NCBI GenBank assembly: GCA_013153345.1
Contig: JAADEQ010000153.1
Location: 1 to 13,402 of the forward strand
Length of the DNA: 13,402 bases
Source of the DNA: Campylobacterota bacterium
Lineage (GTDB): Bacteria > Campylobacterota > Campylobacteria > Campylobacterales > Sulfurovaceae
Direction of reading: 5' to 3'
Shown here: positions 6,089-13,063 of the stretch, piece by piece
Layout of the letters: every line of letters begins with the position of its first letter
Position numbering within the stretch: the stretch's first letter is position 1
The notes under the pieces: generated by a model
What the model saw: only the letters and a program-made list of their open reading frames with translations
What the model was told of the DNA's origin: nothing
The model's database searches: none
Program-made: the position numbers and the translations under genes

Positions 6089-6661
6089 ATGAGAAGAAGA
6101 GGGTATATCCTTTTGGGAGTGGGGCTATTAATTGGAGGGTGTGGTTCGCCTCAGGTTCCAACTGGAGTTACTGGTGGAAGCTATACTCCTGAAGATTGTC
6201 AAAATAAACCAGATGCGATATTTGACCCAACAAGAGCAGCTGATAAGTTGGTTGTAGATAAGAGTGAGCATAAGATGTATGTCTATAAAGATGGGAAAGT
6301 GATAAAGACCTTTAGGGTCTCTCTTGGCTCAAGACCTGGTAAGAAGATTCAACAAGGGGATTTAAAGACTCCAGAAGGGACTTATAAAATTTTAGATAAG
6401 CGTTGTCATCCAGTTAAATATAGAGCTATGACAATCTCTTATCCAAATGCTGAAGATAGAGCAAGGGCTAAAAAGCTTGGAGTAAATCCAGGAAGCTTAA
6501 TTACAATTCATGGTCAGCCTCACTGGAATGCAGATGGGCATGGAGATGAGTATACATTAGCTCATGACTGGACAAATGGGTGTATTGCCTTAACCAATAA
6601 AGATTTAGATTGGCTTTGGGGAAGTGTTAGAGTTGGGACCCCAATAACAATTCATGAATAA
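6089..6661 (+). CDS. YkuD-family L,D-transpeptidase, lipoprotein
   Basis: This 190-residue protein has an Arg-rich N-terminus, a hydrophobic stretch and a lipobox Ile-Gly-Gly-Cys at residues 15-18, so it should be lipid-anchored and periplasm-facing. A disordered Gly/Thr/Pro linker leads into a YkuD domain from about residue 52 (DKLVVDKSEHKMYVYKDGK). Further motifs are GDLKTPEGTYKI, ITIHGQPHW (His141) and the catalytic DWTNGCIAL with Cys165. Such enzymes form or edit 3-3 cross-links in peptidoglycan, or attach proteins to it. It lies on the other side of nrdB from the YafK-type enzyme and has its own promoter. Its stop overlaps the next gene by 8 bases. The precise substrate is not predictable. 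Confidence 0.93.
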   Translation: MRRRGYILLGVGLLIGGCGSPQVPTGVTGGSYTPEDCQNKPDAIFDPTRAADKLVVDKSEHKMYVYKDGKVIKTFRVSLGSRPGKKIQQGDLKTPEGTYKILDKRCHPVKYRAMTISYPNAEDRARAKKLGVNPGSLITIHGQPHWNADGHGDEYTLAHDWTNGCIALTNKDLDWLWGSVRVGTPITIHE

Positions 6662-7028
6662 AAACTACTCTTTAAAACAGCTAGAGCGCTATAGACGCCA
6701 AAAATATATTAGTGCTTTAAATAAGTGCACTAAAAATCTATATAAGATATTTAAAAATCCAACTAGCTCCTATGAGAGCTATAGAGATAAGTTTATAGAG
6801 CTAAAAGAGGAGATTGATAGATATAGTGATGTATATATCCAAGCTGACCATATCAAAAAGATAAAAGAGTATATTGAGAGCCTCTATAAAAAGACTATCT
6901 TATCTCCTCTTTCGCCCCAAGAGTTTAAAGAGATAAAGTCTCAAGAGGCGACAAATCTAAATCGCCTCCAAAAGATAAGAAATCAACTAAAATATAATAA
7001 ACATAGATATAGAGATAAAGAGTATTAA
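6654..7028 (+). CDS. Hypothetical small charged helical protein
   Basis: I do not recognise this 124-residue protein. It has no signal peptide or membrane segment. It is rich in Lys, Arg, Tyr and Glu, and most of it should be alpha-helical, possibly forming short coiled coils (for example residues 44-56 and 62-77). There is one Cys (residue 25). A proline pair (SPLSPQ) at about 84-89 divides it into two helical halves. The ATG at 6654 lies inside the last codons of the YkuD lipoprotein gene (8-base overlap), so translation is probably coupled, which favours a real gene. Its codon and purine use match its neighbours. Its TAA shares the TTAA at 7025-7028 with the stop of the convergent activase gene. 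A cytosolic role is likely. Confidence 0.75.
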   Translation: MNKNYSLKQLERYRRQKYISALNKCTKNLYKIFKNPTSSYESYRDKFIELKEEIDRYSDVYIQADHIKKIKEYIESLYKKTILSPLSPQEFKEIKSQEATNLNRLQKIRNQLKYNKHRYRDKEY

Positions 7029-7056
7029 AGGCTCTTTTGATACTCTTTTAGAGTAT
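7017..7056. terminator. Inverted repeat at convergent gene ends, possible two-way terminator
   Basis: AAAGAGTAT (7017-7025) is perfectly complementary to ATACTCTTT (7040-7048), with a 14-base loop and a short T-run at the end of the right arm. ATACTC (7040-7045) can alternatively pair with GAGTAT (7051-7056) across a 5-base loop. The structure spans the shared TTAA stop of the small plus-strand gene and the minus-strand activase gene. With no intergenic space, this is the only visible candidate for ending both transcripts. The stems are short and AT-rich, so termination strength is doubtful. Confidence 0.4.
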
Positions 7057-10000
7057 GCTCAAAGGTCTTTATTCTAATCTTTATACTCCCGCTTGGTTTG
7101 TGGGCATCTAAATCGTGAAGCATTAAATATGGGGTATTTGAGGAGCCCAAAACTCTATCTATTATATCATATGTTGGAGCATCGTGGCCACACTTAAAGC
7201 TGCTAATATCAACTACAGCTATATTTTTAATCTTGCTTGCAACTTTAGCTCCCCAAACCTTTTGGGCTGAGTTTGTGGAGAAATTCTCTTGCCAAACATC
7301 TCTAATATCAAAAACAGATTCTATTGTTTTTCCCAAATCATCTTTAAAAAATGGCTCTAAGAACTCTTTATCTTTTGGAATGGAGTTAATTGTTAAGATT
7401 TTATAATTTAGAGCTTGAAACTCCTCTAAAATTTGATGGTTTAATCCGCTATCAATATGGTATGGGCGAGAGAGTAGCAAAATTACAACCTCTTTATTTT
7501 TAATTGCATTTTCCAAAATATCTCTTCCCATATTTTGTATATACTTCTCATAAGCCCTTTGGGCTTTAAGGGCATTTTCAACAGCAAAATTGCTCTCATC
7601 TTGGGTTATTCTTAATCTATCTTTCCAACTATTAAATAGCTGTTTTTTTAAGAGCTCTATATTTGTAAAGGTGGTTGTATCGCAAATATACTCTATATTT
7701 TTCTCTTTAAATATATCTTTTTCTTTTATAAAGGAGCTAAAAGCAACCATTGGAGTGCCACTTACAATTGGGCAAGCACTATTTCCCATAGTATACTCTA
7801 AAAAGCTATCAAGTTCATTAATTGAAGGAAACCAGATATAATCAATCCCTTCATATCTTTTATCAAATAAGAGAGTATAGATATGCGAGACTGAAACCTT
7901 TGCTGGGTAGCAAGGGTCAATTGAGCTATATTTTGCCCCTTTTAAGAATAGCTTTTGGGATGAGGTTGGAGAAAAGAGAATATTTTTCTCTTTAATTCCT
8001 AAACTTAAGAGATAGTGAATAAAAAATGGAGCCTTTGAGTAGATATTTAGAGCTTTTGGAATTGCAATCTTAATATTGCTCCTATCAAAGCTACTCCTTT
8101 TAAAAGAGCTTTTAATATAGAAATTTATTGTTGGTCCAAACCCTTTAAATAGAGTCTTTGATACCCTCTTTTTTATTTTTGTATTTGCTTTGGGCAAGGC
8201 TTTTATGGGGTATCTAAATTTAAATAGCTCTTTTTCTTCAATTAAGACCATATTTGGGGTATTTTTTGCAACTATCTTCTTTTTATTTTGAAGCTCTTTT
8301 AGCTCTTTAATTGATTCTACCGTTCCCTTTTCGCATCTAAATCCAGCAATATATCTAGTTGGCTTAGAGGATGGCAACTTTACATCAATAAAGGTTCTAT
8401 TGCAATTTATTGGACAAAATCTACAGGTTGTAAACTCATTTGTAGTAGTTTTATATTGAAGTTTTAGCGCCTCATCAATTCCAACAAAGTTTGAATAGCC
8501 TCTATTTTTAACAACCTCTTTTGCATAAAGGGCTGCCCCAATTGCTCCAGCCTCTCCGGGATGTGGATGAAGATAGATTTTTGCATCTTTAACTTGAGAG
8601 GTAATATAGTCAACTTGAGCCTTTAGAGCTGCAAGGTTATATTGAACCCCTCCTTGAAGAACAAACTTTTTTCCTAACTTTGCTAAGTTTGGCTCTTGGA
8701 CAATATATTGCCAGATATTTTTTGGTAACACCTTTGCAAATCCAGCAAATAGCTCCTCTTGAGTATACCCTTCTTTTTGAAAGTTTACCCTATCGCTATC
8801 TAAAAATACTGCACATCCATAGTTAAAGGTAGGAGCTCTTTTGGCTCTAAATGCAAAATTTGCAAAATCTTCTAGTTTTACATTAAACTGCTTTGCCATT
8901 GATTGAAGCATTGCCCCATTTCCAGCACTGCATTGGTTTGATAGCTTAAAGCTTTTAACCCTTCCATTCTCTAAAAATAGAACCTTAATATCTTGCCCAC
9001 CCACATCACAAATTATATCAATATCCTCTCCAAAATAGTAGGTTGCCCCTTTTAGGTGAGCAATTGTCTCAATAATATTTCCATCAGCAAATAGGCTCTT
9101 TTCTAAAACATCGGCCGCATAACCTGTTACCCCAAACCCTTTAATCTCAAACAATCCATCTCTATCAAACTCTTTTATCTTTTTTAAAAGATTTAAAAAA
9201 TCTTCTATTGGATTTCCCTTTGAGAGGGTATAGGCTTTAAATAGAAGCTCTCCTTGCTCATTAATTAATACAGCCTTTGAGCTAGTTGAGCCCCCATCAA
9301 TTCCCAAATAGCAACTAGTTTTCTTTTTTGGAGGGGTTGGTTTAAATTTAGGGAGCTTATATCTTTTTATAAACTCCTCAAGCTCTTTTGAAGAGGAGAC
9401 TAAAGGGGCATCTTCTCTTTCTAATTTCTCATTTAAAGAGCTATTTATATATTTTTCTAACTCACTTAACCCTTTAAACTCTTTGAAATTATCTTGAGAT
9501 ACTCCAAATATAACTGAGCCTAATGCTGGGTATACCTCAGCATCTTTTGGAACAAAGATAAGCTCCTCTAGTTTTGACTTATCATACTTAACTCCTCTCT
9601 CATCCCAAATCTCACTAATTCTTACTCTAAAAGCCTCGACCAAAAATGGAAGATATTTATTTGGCCCGCCCAATAGAATTACTTTTGGCTTTGGGGTATT
9701 TCCTTTAATTAAGCTAGTTAAATTTTGCATAACAATTGCATCTGCTAAGGAGTTCATTATCTCATTAGCTGGAATTGAAGCTTTAAGCAAATTTACAATA
9801 TCAGTCTCGGCAAATACTCCACACTTTGCTGATACCATATGTAGGTTTGAGGTTGAAAAGGTTATATTTTGTAGCTCTTTTGGCTCTAATCCAACCTTTA
9901 GGGAGCATTTTGTAATTGTGGCTCCGGTTCCAGAGGCGCACTTTTCATTCATAAAGGTTTGAGCAAGCTTTTTGCCCTCAAACTCCTTAAATAAAATTAT

Positions 10001-10321
10001 CTTAGCATCTTGCCCCCCAAGCTCTATTGCACTATTTACATCGCTATGGAGCCTCTCAATTGCAAGGGTTAGTGCATTTACCTCTTGAATAAAAGAGGCA
10101 TTTAAGAGTGGAGCAATCTTTGAGGCACCTGAGCCGGTAATAAAGGCGGCTTTTATATTTTTTAAAATATCCTTTTCTAAGCTATTTAGGGCATTAAATA
10201 GAGTTTTAGCCTGTTTTGAGTTGTGCTCTAGATACTTCTTTTTTATAATTTTAAAATCTTTGTTGCATACAACATACTTAATAGTTGTAGAGCCTATATC
10301 AACTCCTAAGAATAGTTCCAT
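7025..10321 (-). CDS. Double-domain activase of the 2-hydroxyacyl-CoA dehydratase type
   Basis: This 1098-residue protein has two tandem BadF/BadG/HgdC activase domains. Domain 1 (about 1-275) has the phosphate loop GVDIGSTTIK, LGGQDAK and the [4Fe-4S] ligand candidates Cys128 (KCASGTG) and Cys167 (KCGVFAETD). Domain 2 (about 335-600) repeats this with GIDGGSTSSK, VGGQDIK, Cys464 (QCSAGNG) and Cys503 (GCAVFLDSD). A Cys cluster (Cys633, Cys636, Cys640, then Cys663) follows. The DUF2229-like region has DPCYPAKVSVSH and ends with SRPYHIDSGLNHQ and FKCGHDAPTYD (Cys1044). Family members use ATP hydrolysis to drive low-potential electrons into a partner enzyme; the partner of this large form is generally unknown. 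It overlaps lgt by 16 bases. No HgdA/HgdB dehydratase genes lie nearby. It is shorter than the roughly 1400-residue versions I recall, but has a plausible full C-terminus. Confidence 0.9.
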   Translation of the reverse strand: MELFLGVDIGSTTIKYVVCNKDFKIIKKKYLEHNSKQAKTLFNALNSLEKDILKNIKAAFITGSGASKIAPLLNASFIQEVNALTLAIERLHSDVNSAIELGGQDAKIILFKEFEGKKLAQTFMNEKCASGTGATITKCSLKVGLEPKELQNITFSTSNLHMVSAKCGVFAETDIVNLLKASIPANEIMNSLADAIVMQNLTSLIKGNTPKPKVILLGGPNKYLPFLVEAFRVRISEIWDERGVKYDKSKLEELIFVPKDAEVYPALGSVIFGVSQDNFKEFKGLSELEKYINSSLNEKLEREDAPLVSSSKELEEFIKRYKLPKFKPTPPKKKTSCYLGIDGGSTSSKAVLINEQGELLFKAYTLSKGNPIEDFLNLLKKIKEFDRDGLFEIKGFGVTGYAADVLEKSLFADGNIIETIAHLKGATYYFGEDIDIICDVGGQDIKVLFLENGRVKSFKLSNQCSAGNGAMLQSMAKQFNVKLEDFANFAFRAKRAPTFNYGCAVFLDSDRVNFQKEGYTQEELFAGFAKVLPKNIWQYIVQEPNLAKLGKKFVLQGGVQYNLAALKAQVDYITSQVKDAKIYLHPHPGEAGAIGAALYAKEVVKNRGYSNFVGIDEALKLQYKTTTNEFTTCRFCPINCNRTFIDVKLPSSKPTRYIAGFRCEKGTVESIKELKELQNKKKIVAKNTPNMVLIEEKELFKFRYPIKALPKANTKIKKRVSKTLFKGFGPTINFYIKSSFKRSSFDRSNIKIAIPKALNIYSKAPFFIHYLLSLGIKEKNILFSPTSSQKLFLKGAKYSSIDPCYPAKVSVSHIYTLLFDKRYEGIDYIWFPSINELDSFLEYTMGNSACPIVSGTPMVAFSSFIKEKDIFKEKNIEYICDTTTFTNIELLKKQLFNSWKDRLRITQDESNFAVENALKAQRAYEKYIQNMGRDILENAIKNKEVVILLLSRPYHIDSGLNHQILEEFQALNYKILTINSIPKDKEFLEPFFKDDLGKTIESVFDIRDVWQENFSTNSAQKVWGAKVASKIKNIAVVDISSFKCGHDAPTYDIIDRVLGSSNTPYLMLHDLDAHKPSGSIKIRIKTFEHTLKEYQKSL

Positions 10322-11103
10322 CTCTTCTCTTTTGGTGTGGTTTTAAAGGCCCAAATAATCCAAATAATACCTAAAATAATCAAAGGCAAACTTAAAAGCT
10401 GGCCAACACTTAAAGGAATTGATAAAGAATAAGTTGCTTGTTTGGTTTTAAATATCTCTAAAATAAATCTAACTCCAAATAGAAGGAGTGCAAAAAGCCC
10501 CGGAAGAAGCTTGGTTGAGAACTCATAAGTTGCTCTTTTATAAACAATCCATAATATAAGAGCAATTAAAAGATAGCTAAAGGCTTCATATAGTTGAACA
10601 GGGTGGCGAGGGGTATTGTCTACTTTTTTAAATATCACTCCAAAGCTCTCACTCTTTTTTCCTAAAATCTCTGAATTAAAAAAATTTCCAAATCTAACAC
10701 TTGCTGCTACTAAGCTTCCTGGAATTGTCATTCTAGAGAGTAGCCACATATAAGAGAGATTATGCCTTTTAGCATATATATAAAATACGACTAAAACTCC
10801 AAGCATCCCCCCATGGCTTGCAAGTCCACCCTTCCAGACATATAAAATCTCAAGAGGGTGTTTTAGGTAATAATTGGGCTCATAAAATAGGCAATGAACA
10901 ATTCTAGCTCCAACAATTGCTCCAATTAGGGCCCAAATTAAGAGGTCATCTAGGGATTTGGGGTCTTTTCCTTCTCTTTCAAATATCTTTTTGATAATAA
11001 AATATCCTAAAATAAAGCTTCCAACAAAAAATATACTATACCATCTAAGCTCCAAAAAGCCTATTTTAAAAATAACAGGGTCCCCATCCCAGATAAAATG
11101 CAT
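10306..11103 (-). CDS. lgt: Prolipoprotein diacylglyceryl transferase
   Basis: Lgt transfers diacylglycerol from phosphatidylglycerol to the lipobox cysteine of prelipoproteins in the inner membrane. The 265-residue protein has about seven hydrophobic segments and the diagnostic motifs GGLASHGGMLG (with His97), RFGNFFNSEILG (Arg137, Asn140, Glu145), RHPVQLYEA (His167, Tyr172) and RFILEIFK (Arg211, Glu215). These correspond to residues essential in the E. coli enzyme. The ATG at 11103 follows trpA by 9 bases, with an AAGGA site overlapping the trpA stop. The gene's end overlaps the activase start, so the three genes form one transcription unit. Three lipoprotein genes in this same window are potential clients. 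Confidence 0.97.
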   Translation of the reverse strand: MHFIWDGDPVIFKIGFLELRWYSIFFVGSFILGYFIIKKIFEREGKDPKSLDDLLIWALIGAIVGARIVHCLFYEPNYYLKHPLEILYVWKGGLASHGGMLGVLVVFYIYAKRHNLSYMWLLSRMTIPGSLVAASVRFGNFFNSEILGKKSESFGVIFKKVDNTPRHPVQLYEAFSYLLIALILWIVYKRATYEFSTKLLPGLFALLLFGVRFILEIFKTKQATYSLSIPLSVGQLLSLPLIILGIIWIIWAFKTTPKEKRWNYS

Positions 11104-11112
11104 TATTGTTCC

Positions 11113-11853
11113 TTAACTATTAATTTTCTCTTTTATATTTTTAGCTGTAGTTGAAATTTTTCTTATCTTCTCCTTGTGAGATAAAGAGTCATCAATTAGA
11201 GTTTTAATAAATTCACTTCCAACAATTACCCCATCAACACCTTTAGCTTTCTCTTTTGCATTCTTCTCATTTACTCCAAATCCAATAAATAGGGGGGTGG
11301 TTGAGACCTCTTTTACGCTTTTTATTAACTCTTTTAAATCCTCACTCTTACTACTTCCTGTAATCCCAGCATATGCTACCATATATATAAACTCTTTTGC
11401 ATCTTTTAAAATCTTTTGAACTCTTGCTTTTGAGTCAGTTGGAGCCACAAAATCAATTAAGCAAAGATTATTCTCCTCAATTAATGGTTTATAGACTATA
11501 GCCTCTTCATATGGCAAATCTGGAATAATAAACCCTTTAACTTTGCTCTTTTTTGCCTCTTCTATAAAAAGCTCAATTCCCTTATGGTAAAAGGGATTAA
11601 AATATCCCATCCAAAGGGTATTTATATGTGGTGCAATTTTAGAGCTTATCTCAAATAGATTTTTTATCTTAAAACCCTTATTTAAAGCTCTTAAGTTTGC
11701 CTCTTGAATAGTTGGCCCATCTGCAACAGGGTCAGAAAATGGGATGCCAAGTTCAATATAATCAACTCCAGCCTCTTTTAAATTTAATGCCAAATCGATA
11801 GTAAAGTTACTATTTGGATATGAAGCTGTTATATAAGCTACCAATTTTTTCAC
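11113..11853 (-). CDS. trpA: Tryptophan synthase alpha subunit
   Basis: TrpA cleaves indole-3-glycerol phosphate to indole and glyceraldehyde 3-phosphate and channels indole to TrpB. The 246-residue TIM-barrel protein shows YIELGIPFSDPVADGPTIQ with the catalytic Glu34 and Asp45 (E. coli Glu49 and Asp60). It also has FIIPDLPYEEA, the flexible-loop region VAYAGITGSS and the phosphate-binding FIGFGVNEK and GVIVGSEFI. The N-terminus is about 15 residues shorter than in E. coli, which is common. The start is GTG at 11853, placed 8 bases after AAAGG; the nearby ATG at 11858 is out of frame. It lies upstream of lgt and away from trpB, which is not in the window, so the trp genes are at least partly dispersed. 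Confidence 0.96.
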   Translation of the reverse strand: MKKLVAYITASYPNSNFTIDLALNLKEAGVDYIELGIPFSDPVADGPTIQEANLRALNKGFKIKNLFEISSKIAPHINTLWMGYFNPFYHKGIELFIEEAKKSKVKGFIIPDLPYEEAIVYKPLIEENNLCLIDFVAPTDSKARVQKILKDAKEFIYMVAYAGITGSSKSEDLKELIKSVKEVSTTPLFIGFGVNEKNAKEKAKGVDGVIVGSEFIKTLIDDSLSHKEKIRKISTTAKNIKEKINS

Positions 11854-11885
11854 AACATTAACCTTTTTTTTATAATTTTAATGTA

Positions 11886-11891
11886 ATTATA
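11886..11891 (-). promoter_or_regulatory. Candidate -10 box for trpA-lgt-activase
   Basis: The minus strand reads a perfect TATAAT here, 32 bases before the trpA GTG start. It forms one arm of a 7-base inverted repeat (11871-11877 with 11885-11891). No TG extension or -35 box is visible. It lies within about a dozen bases of the oppositely directed panB promoter, so the two polymerases probably exclude each other. Confidence 0.4.
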
Positions 11892-11892
11892 C

Positions 11893-11908
11893 TTTTTTTG
11901 GATAAAAT
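11893..11908 (+). promoter_or_regulatory. Candidate promoter for panB-BON-ruvB
   Basis: Seven T followed by G (11893-11900), then two bases and TAAAAT (11903-11908), match the epsilonproteobacterial sigma-70 pattern. Transcription would start near 11915, downstream of the earlier in-frame TTG (11898) and ATG (11907), which argues for the ATG at 11943 as the panB start. An alternative plus-strand TATAAT is present at 11871-11876. Confidence 0.5.
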
Positions 11909-11942
11909 GATTAAAAAAATAATATCTTGGAGAAAATTTAAT

Positions 11943-12749
11943 ATGAGTATACATACTAAAAAGAGAAAAATTAATATAAATAGCATTAAAAAGATGAAGG
12001 GAAATGAAAAGATTGTAATGGTCACAGCTTATGATGCTTTGTTTGCTAAGCTATTTAATGATGAGGTTGATATGATTTTAGTTGGTGATAGCCTAAATAT
12101 GAGCTTTTTGGGAAAGCCAGATACTTTGAGTGCTACAATGGAGCAGATGCTATACCATACAAAAGCAGTATGCAATGGAGCAACAACCCCTTTAATTATT
12201 TTTGATATGCCATTTGGCTCATACAATACAAAAGAAGAGGCCCTAAAAAATGCAATAAAAGTCTATAAGGAGAGTTGTGCTGATGCAATAAAGATTGAAG
12301 GGGGAGCGGATAGGGCTGAGATTGTTAGATATCTAGTTCAAAATGGAATTGCAGTTATCTCTCATATTGGCCTTATGCCTCAATTTGTAAGAGGAGAGGG
12401 GGGATATAGAGTTAGAGGAAAGAGTTTAGAGGATGCTCAAAAGCTTTTGGAGGATGCAAAAATTTTAGAGGAGGCTGGGGCTTTTGCACTACTTTTAGAG
12501 GGAATTGTGAGTGATGTTGCTGCAAATATAACAAAAAATGTTAAAATTCCAACTATAGGAATAGGTGCTGGGGTTGGATGTGATGGGCAAGTGTTGGTGT
12601 GGAGTGATATGTTTGGTTTTTTTGAGGATTTTAAGCCAAAGTTTGTAAAAAGATATATGGAGGGGGCCTCTTTAATAAGAGAGGCTCTAAAAGAGTATAA
12701 AAAAGAGGTAAAAGAGGGGAGATTTCCAACAACTGATTATAGCTATTAA
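11943..12749 (+). CDS. panB: 3-methyl-2-oxobutanoate hydroxymethyltransferase
   Basis: PanB transfers a hydroxymethyl group from methylene-tetrahydrofolate to 2-oxoisovalerate, giving ketopantoate on the way to pantothenate and CoA. With the ATG at 11943 the protein is 268 residues, the usual length. The frame extends upstream to 11898, but that region overlaps the probable promoter and has no ribosome site, whereas GGAG (11929-11932) precedes 11943. Typical motifs are MVTAYDALFAKLF, MILVGDSLNM (metal-binding Asp), IIFDMPFGSY, DAIKIEGG, VISHIGLMPQ, ALLLEGI and IPTIGIGAGVGCDGQVLV. The C-terminus ends in a Lys/Glu-rich helix, FPTTDYSY. The BON lipoprotein follows after 9 bases and ruvB after that; this looks like one operon. 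Confidence 0.96.
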   Translation: MSIHTKKRKININSIKKMKGNEKIVMVTAYDALFAKLFNDEVDMILVGDSLNMSFLGKPDTLSATMEQMLYHTKAVCNGATTPLIIFDMPFGSYNTKEEALKNAIKVYKESCADAIKIEGGADRAEIVRYLVQNGIAVISHIGLMPQFVRGEGGYRVRGKSLEDAQKLLEDAKILEEAGAFALLLEGIVSDVAANITKNVKIPTIGIGAGVGCDGQVLVWSDMFGFFEDFKPKFVKRYMEGASLIREALKEYKKEVKEGRFPTTDYSY

Positions 12750-12758
12750 GGAGAATAG

Positions 12759-13061
12759 ATGAGAACTATTGCTTTGCTTTTTGCACTTTTTTTAGCAACT
12801 GGATGTATTAGCACAACCTCTTCATCAGGAAGCTCGCCAGTTACATTTTTAGAAGATAGTGTATTAACTGCTAAGGTAAAGACTGCTCTATTTCAACAAA
12901 GAGGATTAGAGGGGTTAAATATCCATGTAACTAGTTATAGAGGAGTGGTGCAGCTGAGTGGATTTATTGATAGTGATGTTAAAAAGGAGCTTGCTGGGCA
13001 GATTGCAAGAAGTGTTGATGGGGTTGAAGAGGTTGTAAATAACTTAATTGTAAAGCCGTAG
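12759..13061 (+). CDS. BON-domain lipoprotein
   Basis: This 100-residue protein starts with a signal peptide ending in the lipobox Ala-Thr-Gly-Cys at residues 13-16, then a Ser/Thr-rich linker, then one BON domain (about residues 30-99: [51 protein letters not shown]). BON domains bind phospholipid surfaces. E. coli DolP (YraP) is a two-domain outer-membrane example, so this is a compact single-domain relative. The role is probably envelope integrity, by inference. An AAGGAG site lies a few bases before the ATG and just after the panB stop. Only two bases separate its stop from ruvB. Confidence 0.93.
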   Translation: MRTIALLFALFLATGCISTTSSSGSSPVTFLEDSVLTAKVKTALFQQRGLEGLNIHVTSYRGVVQLSGFIDSDVKKELAGQIARSVDGVEEVVNNLIVKP

Positions 13062-13063
13062 AT

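Noticed and set aside
7590..7841. Plus-strand open frame within the activase gene
   Set aside because: It is antisense to a confidently assigned gene, with no ribosome site or domain.
11898..11942. Longer panB N-terminus from TTG 11898 or ATG 11907
   Set aside because: These codons overlap the probable -10 region, have no ribosome site and would make PanB unusually long; ATG 11943 has GGAG upstream.
12029..12226. Minus-strand open frame within panB
   Set aside because: It is antisense to conserved PanB motifs and shows no independent evidence.
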